This document shows positions 1-7,227 of a DNA stretch of 53,561 nt, one piece after another. A model generated the notes under the pieces. It ran no database searches, had not been told where the DNA came from, and was given only the letters and a program-made list of their open reading frames with translations. The stretch covers positions 1 through 53,561 of the forward strand of contig CAJMSE010000023.1 in NCBI GenBank assembly GCA_905216025.1, given 5' to 3'. The DNA is from an uncultured bacterium. GTDB lineage: Bacteria > Bacteroidota > Bacteroidia > Bacteroidales > Bacteroidaceae. Position 1 is the first letter of the stretch. Every line of letters starts with the position of its first letter. A program made the translations under genes and the position numbers.

Positions 1-78
1 ACCTTATAACCTCACAACCAAAACCTTATAACCTCACAACCAAAACCTTATAACCTCACAACCAAAACCTTATAACCC
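1..78. repeat. 22-bp tandem repeat, about 3.5 copies, open at the window edge
   Basis: Three full 22-bp units start at 1, 23 and 45, and a partial unit starts at 67. The unit begins accttataacctcac and ends aaccaaa, and the full copies are identical. The array runs off the left edge, so its true length is unknown. It lies just downstream of the stop codon of the minus-strand lipid kinase gene. The 22-bp pitch is shared with three other loci in this window although the sequence differs. Confidence 0.95.
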
Positions 79-1014
79 TTATTCCGGTATCAGGAAATTT
101 ATCACCTCCTGCTCCACACCTATCTTATACTCACCTACCGGGGTCTTCATCAGACGGCCGTCAATGCCGACCATCGCATGTTTCGCCTCGCGCACGACGA
201 CCTCGCGTGTGCGGTAGGGATGTACGCAGCGGTGATTGAGGAAACGGCCCGTGAGGAGAAGCCAGAAGCCTCCGAGAAGCTGGATGACCTCCGGATGGTA
301 TACCACCGAGACGTCAAGCAGTCCGTTATAGGGCACGGCATTGGGGGTCTGCCCGTAGCCCGGACCGCTGCCGATGCACACCGTCATGACACGGCGGCGC
401 ACCACATCCGAGTTAATCTTCAGCTCCATCTTATAGTCGAGGCGGTGGAAAACCATCAGCAGGAGCGACACGAGGAACGAGAGAGTGCGCGAACCGAGCA
501 GGCTGCGCGTCTGACGGCGCAGGTTCATGATGTCGGCGATAAGCCCGATGTTTATGCAATTGAGGAAATAACGGTGGCACTTCTCCCCTTTCTTGTTCAC
601 GTATCTGATGCATCCGAGGTCTATCTTCCTCACCCTGCGCTTCATGAGCCAGTCTATCGTCTGGCCGATGTTGCCCTCGCGGAAATCCCAGAAGCGCGCG
701 AAGTCGTTTACCAGGCCGTTCGGAATGACGCCGAGCACGATGCCGTCGCGCTCGCTTTTCTCCACAGCCATAAGGCAGTTCACGGCGTCGTTGAGGGCTG
801 AGTCTCCCCCGACGACGACTATTGTCTTGTAACCGTTGTTTATCAGCATGCGCATGAGCCGCTCCACGCTCTCCGTGTTCTCGCTCTGCACGAAATCATA
901 GAGCACGCCGCGCTCGTCGAGTGCACGCTGCACCTTAGCCCACTGGCCCCGACGGCCGGTCAATCCCTTCTTCGGGCAATAGAGAATGCCCCATCTTGAT
1001 GCTTCAACTGCCAT
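79..1014 (-). CDS. Diacylglycerol/lipid kinase family protein
   Basis: This 311-residue protein has the catalytic-domain pattern of the DAGK/YegS/sphingosine-kinase family. GGDSALNDAVN at about residues 69-79 matches the family GGDGTxNEVxN nucleotide-binding loop, and a second motif, VIPNGLVNDFARF near residue 97, matches the PxGTxNDFAR motif. Such enzymes phosphorylate a lipid hydroxyl with ATP at the inner face of the cytoplasmic membrane. The first motif is degenerate (Ser-Ala where Gly-Thr is usual), so activity or substrate may differ from classical DAG kinase. There is no signal peptide. The gene lies 31 bp downstream of miaA on the same strand with only a short repeat between them, so it is probably cotranscribed. 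The true lipid substrate cannot be read from the sequence. Confidence 0.8.
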   Translation of the reverse strand: MAVEASRWGILYCPKKGLTGRRGQWAKVQRALDERGVLYDFVQSENTESVERLMRMLINNGYKTIVVVGGDSALNDAVNCLMAVEKSERDGIVLGVIPNGLVNDFARFWDFREGNIGQTIDWLMKRRVRKIDLGCIRYVNKKGEKCHRYFLNCINIGLIADIMNLRRQTRSLLGSRTLSFLVSLLLMVFHRLDYKMELKINSDVVRRRVMTVCIGSGPGYGQTPNAVPYNGLLDVSVVYHPEVIQLLGGFWLLLTGRFLNHRCVHPYRTREVVVREAKHAMVGIDGRLMKTPVGEYKIGVEQEVINFLIPE

Positions 1015-1058
1015 GTTATTATGTTAGATGTTATTATGTTAGATGTCAGATGTTAGAT
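1013..1058. repeat. Short tandem repeat of atgttattatgttag type
   Basis: Two identical 15-bp units at 1013-1027 and 1028-1042 are followed by a 14-bp variant at 1043-1056. The repeat overlaps the start codon of the lipid kinase gene and the last codons of miaA, so it encodes the Thr-Ser-Asn-Ile end of MiaA. Confidence 0.85.
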
Positions 1059-1975
1059 GTCATCTTCCTTATTTCATTCACCTTCTCTTCCATCGGGAGC
1101 ATCGCGTCTATCCAGTGAATGGTGAACCCGCGGCGCTCCATGCCCCTGAACCACGTCATCTGCCGCTTGGCAAACTGATGGATGGCAATCTCGAGCGAGC
1201 GGAACATCTCGTCGCGCGTGGTGCGCCCTATGACATATTCCGTCACGAACTTATATTCCAATCCGTAGTATATCAGGTCTTCGGCGGCCACCCCGCTGTC
1301 GAGCAGTGCCCTCACCTCATCGGCCATTCCGCTGTCAAGACGCTGTCGCAGACGCTCCGTTATGCGCCGGCGGCGCTCCTCGCGGTCTATGCCTACACCT
1401 ATTATTATATAGTCTATCGTCGGCATGTCGGCCGCGGTCGCCGGGTTTTCGCCGTTGAAAGTCTCTATCTCTATGGCCCTGATTGCCCGCTTTGCCGTGT
1501 CCACATCGGTGGTGTTGTGCATCACGGAGCCGTTGCGGCGCTTCAGTCCGGCCAGCGTCTCTGTCAGTTCGGCCAGCGTCTTGCCCTCGAGCCGCGCCCT
1601 CAGCTCCTTGTTCTCCGGCACCGGTGCGAGCCTGTAGCCCTTGAGCACGGCCTCGATGTAAAGCCCCGTGCCCCCGCAGAGTATCGGCTGCGCGCCGCGC
1701 TCCACTATGCCGTTGTATGCCCGGATGAAGTCGTGCTGATACTGGAAGAGGTTATACTTCGTTCCCGGCTCGGCGATATCTATCAGGTGATATGGTATCT
1801 GCCGGCCGTCCACGGTATAGTCGGCCAGGTCCTTGCCCGTACCGATGTCCATCCGCCGGTATACCTGGCGCGAGTCGGCACTTATTATCTCTCCGCCCGT
1901 CACTGCCGCGAGGTGAGCCGCCAGTGCCGTCTTTCCGCTTGCCGTGGGCCCGAGTATCGTTATCATTCTGCTCAT
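1046..1975 (-). CDS. miaA: tRNA dimethylallyltransferase
   Basis: MiaA transfers a dimethylallyl group from DMAPP to N6 of A37 in tRNAs that read UNN codons, the first step of ms2i6A formation. The 309-residue length is normal for the family. The P-loop GPTASGKT is at residues 9-16, followed by the substrate-binding ISADSRQVYRRMDIGTGK segment near 34-50 and the conserved CGGTGLYI stretch near 100. Met4 (1966) is an alternative start. A Bacteroidota -7 box at 1984-1991 lies only about 9 bp before Met1, so the message would have almost no leader. The C-terminal residues are supplied by a tandem repeat. The lipid kinase gene follows on the same strand. Confidence 0.95.
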   Translation of the reverse strand: MSRMITILGPTASGKTALAAHLAAVTGGEIISADSRQVYRRMDIGTGKDLADYTVDGRQIPYHLIDIAEPGTKYNLFQYQHDFIRAYNGIVERGAQPILCGGTGLYIEAVLKGYRLAPVPENKELRARLEGKTLAELTETLAGLKRRNGSVMHNTTDVDTAKRAIRAIEIETFNGENPATAADMPTIDYIIIGVGIDREERRRRITERLRQRLDSGMADEVRALLDSGVAAEDLIYYGLEYKFVTEYVIGRTTRDEMFRSLEIAIHQFAKRQMTWFRGMERRGFTIHWIDAMLPMEEKVNEIRKMTSNI

Positions 1976-1983
1976 AACCGGCG

Positions 1984-1991
1984 CAAATGTA
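1984..1991 (-). promoter_or_regulatory. Candidate -7 box for miaA
   Basis: Read on the minus strand this is TACATTTG, a match to the Bacteroidota -7 consensus TAnnTTTG. It sits between the gapA terminator T-run and the miaA start, leaving only a few bases for a leader. Confidence 0.55.
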
Positions 1992-1993
1992 CG

Positions 1994-2024
1994 AAAAAAA
2001 AGCCGTCCAGCAATGCTGAACGGC
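1994..2024 (-). terminator. Intrinsic terminator after gapA
   Basis: On the minus strand a 10-bp stem (2015-2024 with 2002-2011) with a 3-base loop is followed by a run of eight T. It is 30 bp past the gapA stop and directly before the miaA promoter. Confidence 0.85.
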
Positions 2025-2054
2025 CTGTTTTTATAGAATTGACGGTTAAATTGA

Positions 2055-3065
2055 TTAGCCGTTAACCTTCTTCATGTGTGCGATGAGCTCGAGCACCTTG
2101 TTAGAGTAACCGATTTCGTTGTCATACCAAGAAACAACCTTTACGAATGTGTCGGTCAGGGCGATACCGGCCTTAGCGTCGAAGATAGAAGTGCGTGTGT
2201 CGCCGAGGAAGTCAGAAGAAACGACAGCGTCCTCTGTGTATCCCAGTACACCCTTCAGCTCGCCCTCAGAAGCCTCCTTCATAGCTGCGCAAATCTCAGC
2301 GTATGTAGCGGGCTTAGCCAGGTTTACAGTCAGGTCGACAACAGAAACGTCGAGAGTCGGAACGCGCATTGACATACCGGTCAGCTTGCCGTTCAGCTCG
2401 GGGATAACCTTACCTACAGCCTTTGCAGCACCTGTTGAAGAGGGGATGATGTTGCCAGAGGCAGCACGGCCACCGCGCCAGTCCTTCAGAGACGGACCGT
2501 CAACAGTCTTCTGTGTAGCGGTTGTAGAGTGTACGGTTGTCATAAGACCGTCTGTGATGCCGAACTTGTCGTTCAGAACCTTGGCGATAGGAGCGAGACA
2601 GTTTGTCGTGCAAGAAGCGTTAGAGACGAACTGTGTGCCCTTCTCGTACTTGTCGAAGTTCACGCCGCAAACGAACATAGGAGTAGCGTCCTTTGAGGGA
2701 GCTGACATAACTACGTACTTAGCGCCTGCCTCGATATGAGCCTGTGCCTTCTCCTGTGTCAGGAAGAGACCGGTAGACTCTACTACATATTCAGCCTCAA
2801 CCTCGTTCCACTTCAGGTCAGCGGGGTTGCGCTCTGCAGTAACACGGATTTCCTTGCCGTTTACAATCAGCTTGCTGTTCTCTACGTCAGCCTCGATTGT
2901 ACCGTCGAAAGCACCGTGCATAGTGTCATACTTCAGCATGTAAGCCAAGTAGTCTACCGGGCAGAGGTCATTGATACCTACAACCTGAATGTCGTCGCGA
3001 GTCTGAGCTGCGCGGAAAACGAAACGGCCGATGCGGCCAAATCCGTTAATACCAATCTTAATCAT
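2055..3065 (-). CDS. gapA: Glyceraldehyde-3-phosphate dehydrogenase, type I
   Basis: GAPDH oxidises glyceraldehyde 3-phosphate with NAD+ and phosphate to 1,3-bisphosphoglycerate in glycolysis. The 336-residue protein has the N-terminal Rossmann start GINGFGRIGR, the NAD-type Asp33 in INDL, the catalytic Cys152 in SNASCTTNCLAP, and the partner His179 in TTVHS. Length and motifs are typical of cytoplasmic type I GAPDH. The codon choice is visibly restricted, as in a highly expressed gene. The gene has its own terminator and a leader of about 130 bp if the -7 box at 3197-3204 is used. It is divergent from mscL. Confidence 0.97.
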   Translation of the reverse strand: MIKIGINGFGRIGRFVFRAAQTRDDIQVVGINDLCPVDYLAYMLKYDTMHGAFDGTIEADVENSKLIVNGKEIRVTAERNPADLKWNEVEAEYVVESTGLFLTQEKAQAHIEAGAKYVVMSAPSKDATPMFVCGVNFDKYEKGTQFVSNASCTTNCLAPIAKVLNDKFGITDGLMTTVHSTTATQKTVDGPSLKDWRGGRAASGNIIPSSTGAAKAVGKVIPELNGKLTGMSMRVPTLDVSVVDLTVNLAKPATYAEICAAMKEASEGELKGVLGYTEDAVVSSDFLGDTRTSIFDAKAGIALTDTFVKVVSWYDNEIGYSNKVLELIAHMKKVNG

Positions 3066-3196
3066 ATTACTTTAATTATTTAAAAAGGTTTGAATATACC
3101 GTTATCTTGAAAGCCTGTTGCCGGGAGACACCCCCTTCTGAGTAATAAATATCAAAACATGATGCCTTTGCGGCGCATTTTCTTTCTTTCCGGCCG

Positions 3197-3204
3197 CAAA
3201 GTTA
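3197..3204 (-). promoter_or_regulatory. Candidate -7 box for gapA
   Basis: Minus-strand TAACTTTG matches TAnnTTTG. No clear TTG -33 box lies at the right distance. It is placed back to back with the mscL promoter. Confidence 0.45.
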
Positions 3205-3216
3205 CAATTTTTTTTC

Positions 3217-3224
3217 TAATTTTG
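3217..3224 (+). promoter_or_regulatory. Candidate -7 box for mscL
   Basis: TAATTTTG matches TAnnTTTG about 40 bp upstream of the mscL start. A recognisable -33 box is lacking. Confidence 0.5.
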
Positions 3225-3265
3225 TAGCAGGATTCAGTATTAAATAATATAAAAAATCAAAACCC

Positions 3266-3694
3266 ATGAGCAAATTTCTAAATGACTTCAAGGAGTTCGC
3301 CATCAAAGGCAACGCCGTAGACATGGCTGTCGGTGTGATCATCGGCGGCGCGTTCGGAAAGATTGTGACATCCATTGTCAACGACATCATCATGCCTCCC
3401 ATCGGATGGCTGATAGGCGGCGTTAAGTTCACCGACCTCAAATGCACCCTGCCCTCGGTGCAGCTGGAGGGCGTGGCGCTCGACCCCGTGACGATAAACT
3501 ACGGCAATTTCCTGCAGACAATATTCGATTTCATCATCATCGCGTTCTGTATCTTCATGCTCGTGAAGGGCATTAAGAAGCTGAGCGCCAAGAAGGCCGA
3601 GGCCCCGGCGGCACCCGCCGCACCTCCCGCACCGTCGGCAGAGGAGAAGCTGCTCGCCGAGATACGCGACCTGCTGAAGGAGAAGCAGGCATGA
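3266..3694 (+). CDS. mscL: Large-conductance mechanosensitive channel
   Basis: MscL is the pentameric inner-membrane channel that opens under high membrane tension to release solutes during osmotic downshock. This 142-residue protein starts with the family N-terminal helix (FLNDFKEFAIKGNAVDMAVG), which continues into TM1 with the GVIIGGAFGKIVTSIVNDII stretch. A periplasmic loop follows, then TM2 (IFDFIIIAFCIFMLVKG, near residues 88-104) and a charged cytoplasmic C-terminal helix. An Ala/Pro-rich linker at about 112-124 precedes the last helix. The stop codon overlaps the start of the next gene by 4 bp, so translation of the two is probably coupled. Confidence 0.96.
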   Translation: MSKFLNDFKEFAIKGNAVDMAVGVIIGGAFGKIVTSIVNDIIMPPIGWLIGGVKFTDLKCTLPSVQLEGVALDPVTINYGNFLQTIFDFIIIAFCIFMLVKGIKKLSAKKAEAPAAPAAPPAPSAEEKLLAEIRDLLKEKQA

Positions 3695-4530
3695 AAATCC
3701 TGCGCAACAGCATGATACGGCTCGCCGCATGCATCGTCATGTGCATGGCCAGCCTTGCCGCGCACGCGCAGAACGGACAGCTCGCGCAGATGAAGGGCAC
3801 GGTGGCAGACAGCTACAACTTCTGGCTCTACGCCCCGCGCGAGTATACTGCGGAGCACAGGCGCGTGCCGGTGATAATATTCCTGCACGGGGCGAGCCTG
3901 TGCGGCAACAACATGCAGCGCGTGCGCCGCTACGGACTGCTCCACGCAATAGAGAAAGGGCGCTACTATCCGGCGATGGTGATAGCGCCGCAGAACTCCG
4001 GCGGGGCATGGAGCCCGGCGAAGATCGCACGTATCCTCGACTGGGTGGAGCAGCACCACGACGTAGACACCACACGTGTATACGTCATCGGCATGAGCCT
4101 CGGCGGCTACGGCACGCTCGACTTTGCCGGCACATACCCCGGGCGCGTGGCGGCGGCGATGGCGCTGTGCGGCGGCAGCACCCTGCGCGACTTCGACGGC
4201 CTCGGGCGCATCCCGCTGTGGATACTTCACGGCACGGCCGACCGCGCAGTGCCCGTGGGGCAGTCGAAGAGCGTGGTGAAGGCCATCGAAGCCTCAGGCC
4301 ACGACAAGCTGCTGCGCTACGACTGGCTGAAGGGGGCGTCGCACGGCGACCTGGCGCGCATCCTATATCTGAAGCAGACCTACGACTGGCTCTTCTCGCA
4401 CTCGCTGAACGACAAGCCGCGGGAGACCGACCGCACGATATCCATCTCCATGTCAGACCTCCGGGACGCTTACGCCAACCTCTCTCCGGAGGAGACCCGC
4501 TTCGACATCGTAAGCGAGATAACGCGCTGA
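3691..4530 (+). CDS. Secreted alpha/beta hydrolase, phospholipase/carboxylesterase-like
   Basis: A 279-residue protein with an N-terminal signal peptide (cleavage likely after AAHA near residue 26) and an alpha/beta-hydrolase fold. The oxyanion segment IIFLHGASL lies near 62-70, the nucleophile Ser136 is in GMSLGG, the acid is Asp184 in HGTADRAVP and the base is His218 in GASHGD. This ordering matches periplasmic or secreted esterases of the feruloyl-esterase/phospholipase group. The substrate is unknown. The start overlaps the mscL stop as ATGA, which fixes the start and implies cotranscription, although no functional link with the channel is evident. A strong terminator follows. Confidence 0.8.
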   Translation: MKILRNSMIRLAACIVMCMASLAAHAQNGQLAQMKGTVADSYNFWLYAPREYTAEHRRVPVIIFLHGASLCGNNMQRVRRYGLLHAIEKGRYYPAMVIAPQNSGGAWSPAKIARILDWVEQHHDVDTTRVYVIGMSLGGYGTLDFAGTYPGRVAAAMALCGGSTLRDFDGLGRIPLWILHGTADRAVPVGQSKSVVKAIEASGHDKLLRYDWLKGASHGDLARILYLKQTYDWLFSHSLNDKPRETDRTISISMSDLRDAYANLSPEETRFDIVSEITR

Positions 4531-4554
4531 CACAGGGCTGAAAGCAAACTACAG

Positions 4555-4590
4555 GCGGTTGCCGGAGATTCCGGCAACCGCTTTTTTCTT
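4555..4590 (+). terminator. Intrinsic terminator after the mscL operon
   Basis: A 12-bp perfect GC-rich stem (4555-4566 with 4570-4581) and a 3-base loop are followed by a T-run from 4582. Confidence 0.92.
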
Positions 4591-4689
4591 TGTCCGAATG
4601 GCGTGTTCCTCTGCTATCCTGCCGCAAATAAAAACACCATAGAATAACAACACGGATATTCCTGACAAATGCTTGCATGTCAATAATAC

Positions 4690-4728
4690 TTTATGCAAAT
4701 TTGAAGTGGCATTTTAAATTTGCATAAA
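4690..4728. repeat. 13-bp perfect AT-rich inverted repeat
   Basis: Arms at 4690-4702 and 4716-4728 (tttatgcaaattt and its complement) are separated by 13 bp. The right arm contains TAAATTTG at 4715-4722, which fits a -7 box. It may be an operator or a hairpin; the rest of 4591-4789 shows no gene. Confidence 0.6.
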
Positions 4729-4789
4729 AGCAGGGTTAAGAAATGCAGGAACATGGACCGATAAAAGGCAAGAGGCGGCTGCCATGTCT

Positions 4790-4899
4790 GTCACCTGCCG
4801 TAGGTAACGACGTCACCTGCGGCACGTCACATCGTTACGTGCCACGCGTAACGGTGTCACCCGCGGCAGGTGACGGCATTACGAGCGGCACGTAACAAA
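4790..4899. repeat. Tandem array of five 22-bp GTnAC-N9-GTnAC palindromes
   Basis: Units start at 4790, 4812, 4834, 4856 and 4878. Each is an imperfect 19-bp palindrome of the form GTnAC-(S)TGCSGCR-like core-GTnAC followed by a 3-base spacer. The fifth unit has a mutated first half-site (attac). The same unit type returns at 33710-33797. It is gene-free and lies upstream of the leader of the secreted-protein operon. Confidence 0.93.
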
Positions 4900-4937
4900 T
4901 AAAACGGCAAATCTTTACGTTTTACGGAATTTTTAAT

Positions 4938-4945
4938 TAACTTTG
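4938..4945 (+). promoter_or_regulatory. Candidate -7 box for the 5348-8681 operon
   Basis: TAACTTTG matches TAnnTTTG. If used, the transcript would have a leader of nearly 400 nt that includes the folded element at 5112-5230. Confidence 0.45.
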
Positions 4946-5111
4946 CCCCCGGATGCGGTTGCCACGCAGACATATACAGAAAAGGCAGGCAACGGCGCCG
5001 CACGTAAGAGATATATTATAATATGTATAACAAAAACAAGAAGCCTATGGCACAAAACCGGTAAAGCGACATAATGACATAACAAAATAGGAGCGTTAGC
5101 TTTTGTTTCTT

Positions 5112-5230
5112 CTCACTGAGAATCTGGAAAATTCACAATTAATGGAGAGCAATAGTCTATGACGCCCGCACCGTATGGTGTGGGTTTGACTGTATTCTCA
5201 TTAATTGGGCATTCCAGAGCCTTCAGTGAG
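5112..5230 (+). ncRNA. Unrecognised structured leader RNA, nested hairpin
   Basis: A 119-base element folds as one long interrupted hairpin. The outer helix pairs 5112-5119 with 5223-5230 and 5123-5129 with 5212-5218. The inner helix pairs 5136-5144 with 5199-5207, followed by partly paired bases (GAGA..AGTC with GACTG..TCTC). A terminal hairpin lies near 5165-5184 (CCCGCACC with GGTGTGGG, one G-U). No coding frame fits it. It lies about 120 bp upstream of the first start of the operon. No riboswitch class is recognised. It could be a leader regulator, an independent small RNA or a MITE-like repeat. Confidence 0.6.
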
Positions 5231-5347
5231 GGAATAACCGCAAGTCAACCCCACTCCATTTTTTTATTCATTCGCCAAAAACACGAAAACACATTCTTTT
5301 TAATCCGAGGGTTGCGGATAAAACAGACAACACATAATTATAATACA

Positions 5348-6523
5348 ATGATTAAAAAACTTTTATTCACAATCTCCTTGTTTGCAGCCGCATTGCCATT
5401 CAAGGCAAACGGACAGGTTATCGCCATCGACGAAGCGATATATACCTTGAACAGCAATAACAACACGGCGGCGCTCACAGACGGTACGAGCTGCACCGGA
5501 TATGTCAATATTCCATCTGTAGTGACATCTGACGGCACGGAATATACCGTGACATCTATCGGCAGTGAAGCCTTTTACTATTCTAAAGTTACCTCCGTAG
5601 TCGTTCCTGAAACTGTAAAAAGTATCGACGATATGACATTTGCCCGCTGCACAAAGCTCACGGCACTCTATCTTCTTACCCCCAATGCCTATATTGGAAG
5701 TCGGGTACTTTACAATAGCATGGCGGCAAAGGTGTATACCGTGGAAGGACACAGTTATACGACGGCAAACTTCAATTTCAACACTGAGATTATAACCGGC
5801 AGCTACGCGTTCGACGAAGACGGGAACATAATGATGAGGCAGGCTCTTAATGAGTTCAAGGACGACACTCCATACACAAGCACCACAACATATATGGCCG
5901 ACAAAGCCACATACACGCGCAATGTGAAGGCCGGCTACTGGTGCTCGCTGTGCCTGCCGTTCGACTGCGACGTGCCCGCAGGCGTGACGACTGAGGCGTT
6001 CAAGGAAGTGAGCGGCAGCTCGGCATGCTTCGTCAAGGTAAGCAAGATAAAGGCCGGACAGGGCTACATATTCAAGAGCGAGACCGACGGCGACGTGACC
6101 TTCTCGGCAGAGAACGCTGTCATGAAGCCGTTTAGCGAGATTGAAGACACCGACATGGCTGGAACTTTCGTCGGAGTGCTTCACAAAGGACTTGTACTGA
6201 CCGACTTAGGCTTCCGCGACAAGAAAGTCTACGGCATCAATCCGGCGGCCAACGAGTTTCAGCTGATGAACGAAATGAGGGACGGAAACCCTGACGAAAT
6301 ACTGTGCCAGCCGTTCCACGCCTTCCTCCAGATTGACATAAACAGCAGCGACTCCAAGATGAACATCATCCACTACGACGGCGACGGGACGACGGCAATA
6401 CGAAACGGCATCGCCGGGGGCAGCACAGAGCGGACAGCCGCATACACAATCGGCGGACAGCGCACGGCCACCCCGAGGAAAGGAATAAGCATAATAAACG
6501 GTAAGAAAGTAATAATCAAATAA
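5348..6523 (+). CDS. Secreted leucine-rich-repeat (BspA-type) protein
   Basis: The start at 5348 was chosen because it gives a clean signal peptide (MIKKLLFTISLFAAALPF, cleavage near NGQ); the longer open frame from 5159 runs through the structured leader. The mature part of this 391-residue protein has BspA-like LRR units at about residues 65-115 (YTVTSIGSEAFYYSKV, VVVPETVKSIDDMTFARC). A beta-rich region without an obvious family follows. The end, GISIINGKKVIIK, looks like the basic C-terminal tail of Prevotella secreted proteins. BspA LRR proteins are surface proteins often implicated in adhesion. It is first gene of a four-gene plus-strand cluster, 12 bp before a 60-aa ORF. Confidence 0.75.
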   Translation: MIKKLLFTISLFAAALPFKANGQVIAIDEAIYTLNSNNNTAALTDGTSCTGYVNIPSVVTSDGTEYTVTSIGSEAFYYSKVTSVVVPETVKSIDDMTFARCTKLTALYLLTPNAYIGSRVLYNSMAAKVYTVEGHSYTTANFNFNTEIITGSYAFDEDGNIMMRQALNEFKDDTPYTSTTTYMADKATYTRNVKAGYWCSLCLPFDCDVPAGVTTEAFKEVSGSSACFVKVSKIKAGQGYIFKSETDGDVTFSAENAVMKPFSEIEDTDMAGTFVGVLHKGLVLTDLGFRDKKVYGINPAANEFQLMNEMRDGNPDEILCQPFHAFLQIDINSSDSKMNIIHYDGDGTTAIRNGIAGGSTERTAAYTIGGQRTATPRKGISIINGKKVIIK

Positions 6524-6535
6524 CAGACGACGGAT

Positions 6536-6718
6536 ATGAAAAAGACTTATACAGCCCCGATGATAGAGATTGAGGAAATAGAGTGCGAACAGATACTTGC
6601 CGCAAGCGGCGGAGGCGACCAGCAGCAGGACGGCGACAACGTGAACATCAGCGACAAGCGCTACGACGGAGTGTTCGGCTCAAAGAACCACGGCTCAGGC
6701 CTCTGGGACGAGGACTGA
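6536..6718 (+). CDS. Small 60-aa peptide, precursor-like
   Basis: A 60-residue protein begins MKKTYTAPMIEIEEIECEQI and then has LAASGGG at about 31-37, followed by a polar Gly/Asp/Asn-rich tail. There is no signal peptide or membrane segment. The layout (charged leader, small-residue junction, short hydrophilic tail) resembles the many short Bacteroidales proteins that start MKKxYxxP and carry a Glu-rich leader. Their function is not established. The Gly motif resembles a cleavage junction, but no modification enzyme or dedicated peptidase lies nearby. Spacing of 12 bp from the LRR gene and 32 bp to the next gene indicates one operon. Confidence 0.65.
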   Translation: MKKTYTAPMIEIEEIECEQILAASGGGDQQQDGDNVNISDKRYDGVFGSKNHGSGLWDED

Positions 6719-6750
6719 ACATAAGGGGACACTAAACAGACAATACTCTT

Positions 6751-7227
6751 ATGAGAATTATCAGATATTTAACGGCTCTGCTGCTGACGGTGATACTGTC
6801 GGCAGCAGACACTGCCGGGTATACAATACTCGTGGTGCAGCTGAAAGACGGCCGGTACGACGTCTATCAGCTCGCCACCAAACCCAAAATGACATACGAC
6901 GGCAGCGCAATGGTGCTGAAAACGACGGACATCGAGACCCGCTATGAGCGCACGGACGTGAGAAACCTGAACTTCGGCGACGAGGTAACGGCCATATCCA
7001 TGCCGCAGAGACAGAACTTCAGGTTTGCCTTCGACGGCAGCACCGCCACGGTATCAGGCCTCGAATCAGGCTGTCTGATAAGGGTGTTCACCGCCGGCGG
7101 ACAACTGATGAAGACTGTGCGGCAGGCTGCCGACGGCAAGGTCGGCATCGACCTCGGCACGCTCGGCAAAGGGACGTACATCATAGACATAGGCAGACAG
7201 AAAACCATTAAAGTGATGAAACGATGA
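6751..7227 (+). CDS. Small secreted protein with type IX-like C-terminal tail
   Basis: A 158-residue protein has an N-terminal signal peptide (about residues 1-22, ending near AADTAG). A short region of the pattern VVQLKDGRYDVYQLATKP is also seen twice, in diverged form, in the next protein. The C-terminal half resembles a type A sorting domain: FRFAFDGSTATVSGL, IRVFTAGGQLMKTV, then GKGTYIIDIGRQKTIKVMKR. It is almost all leader plus sorting module, with only about 60 residues between, so it may be a small surface protein or a remnant. Its stop overlaps the next start as ATGA. Confidence 0.6.
   Translation: MRIIRYLTALLLTVILSAADTAGYTILVVQLKDGRYDVYQLATKPKMTYDGSAMVLKTTDIETRYERTDVRNLNFGDEVTAISMPQRQNFRFAFDGSTATVSGLESGCLIRVFTAGGQLMKTVRQAADGKVGIDLGTLGKGTYIIDIGRQKTIKVMKR

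Noticed and set aside
1043..2065. 340-codon plus-strand open frame opposite miaA
   Set aside because: Antisense shadow of miaA, which has the full family motifs.
5159..5347. Longer N-terminus for the LRR protein
   Set aside because: This region is a structured leader; the Met at 5348 begins a normal signal peptide.
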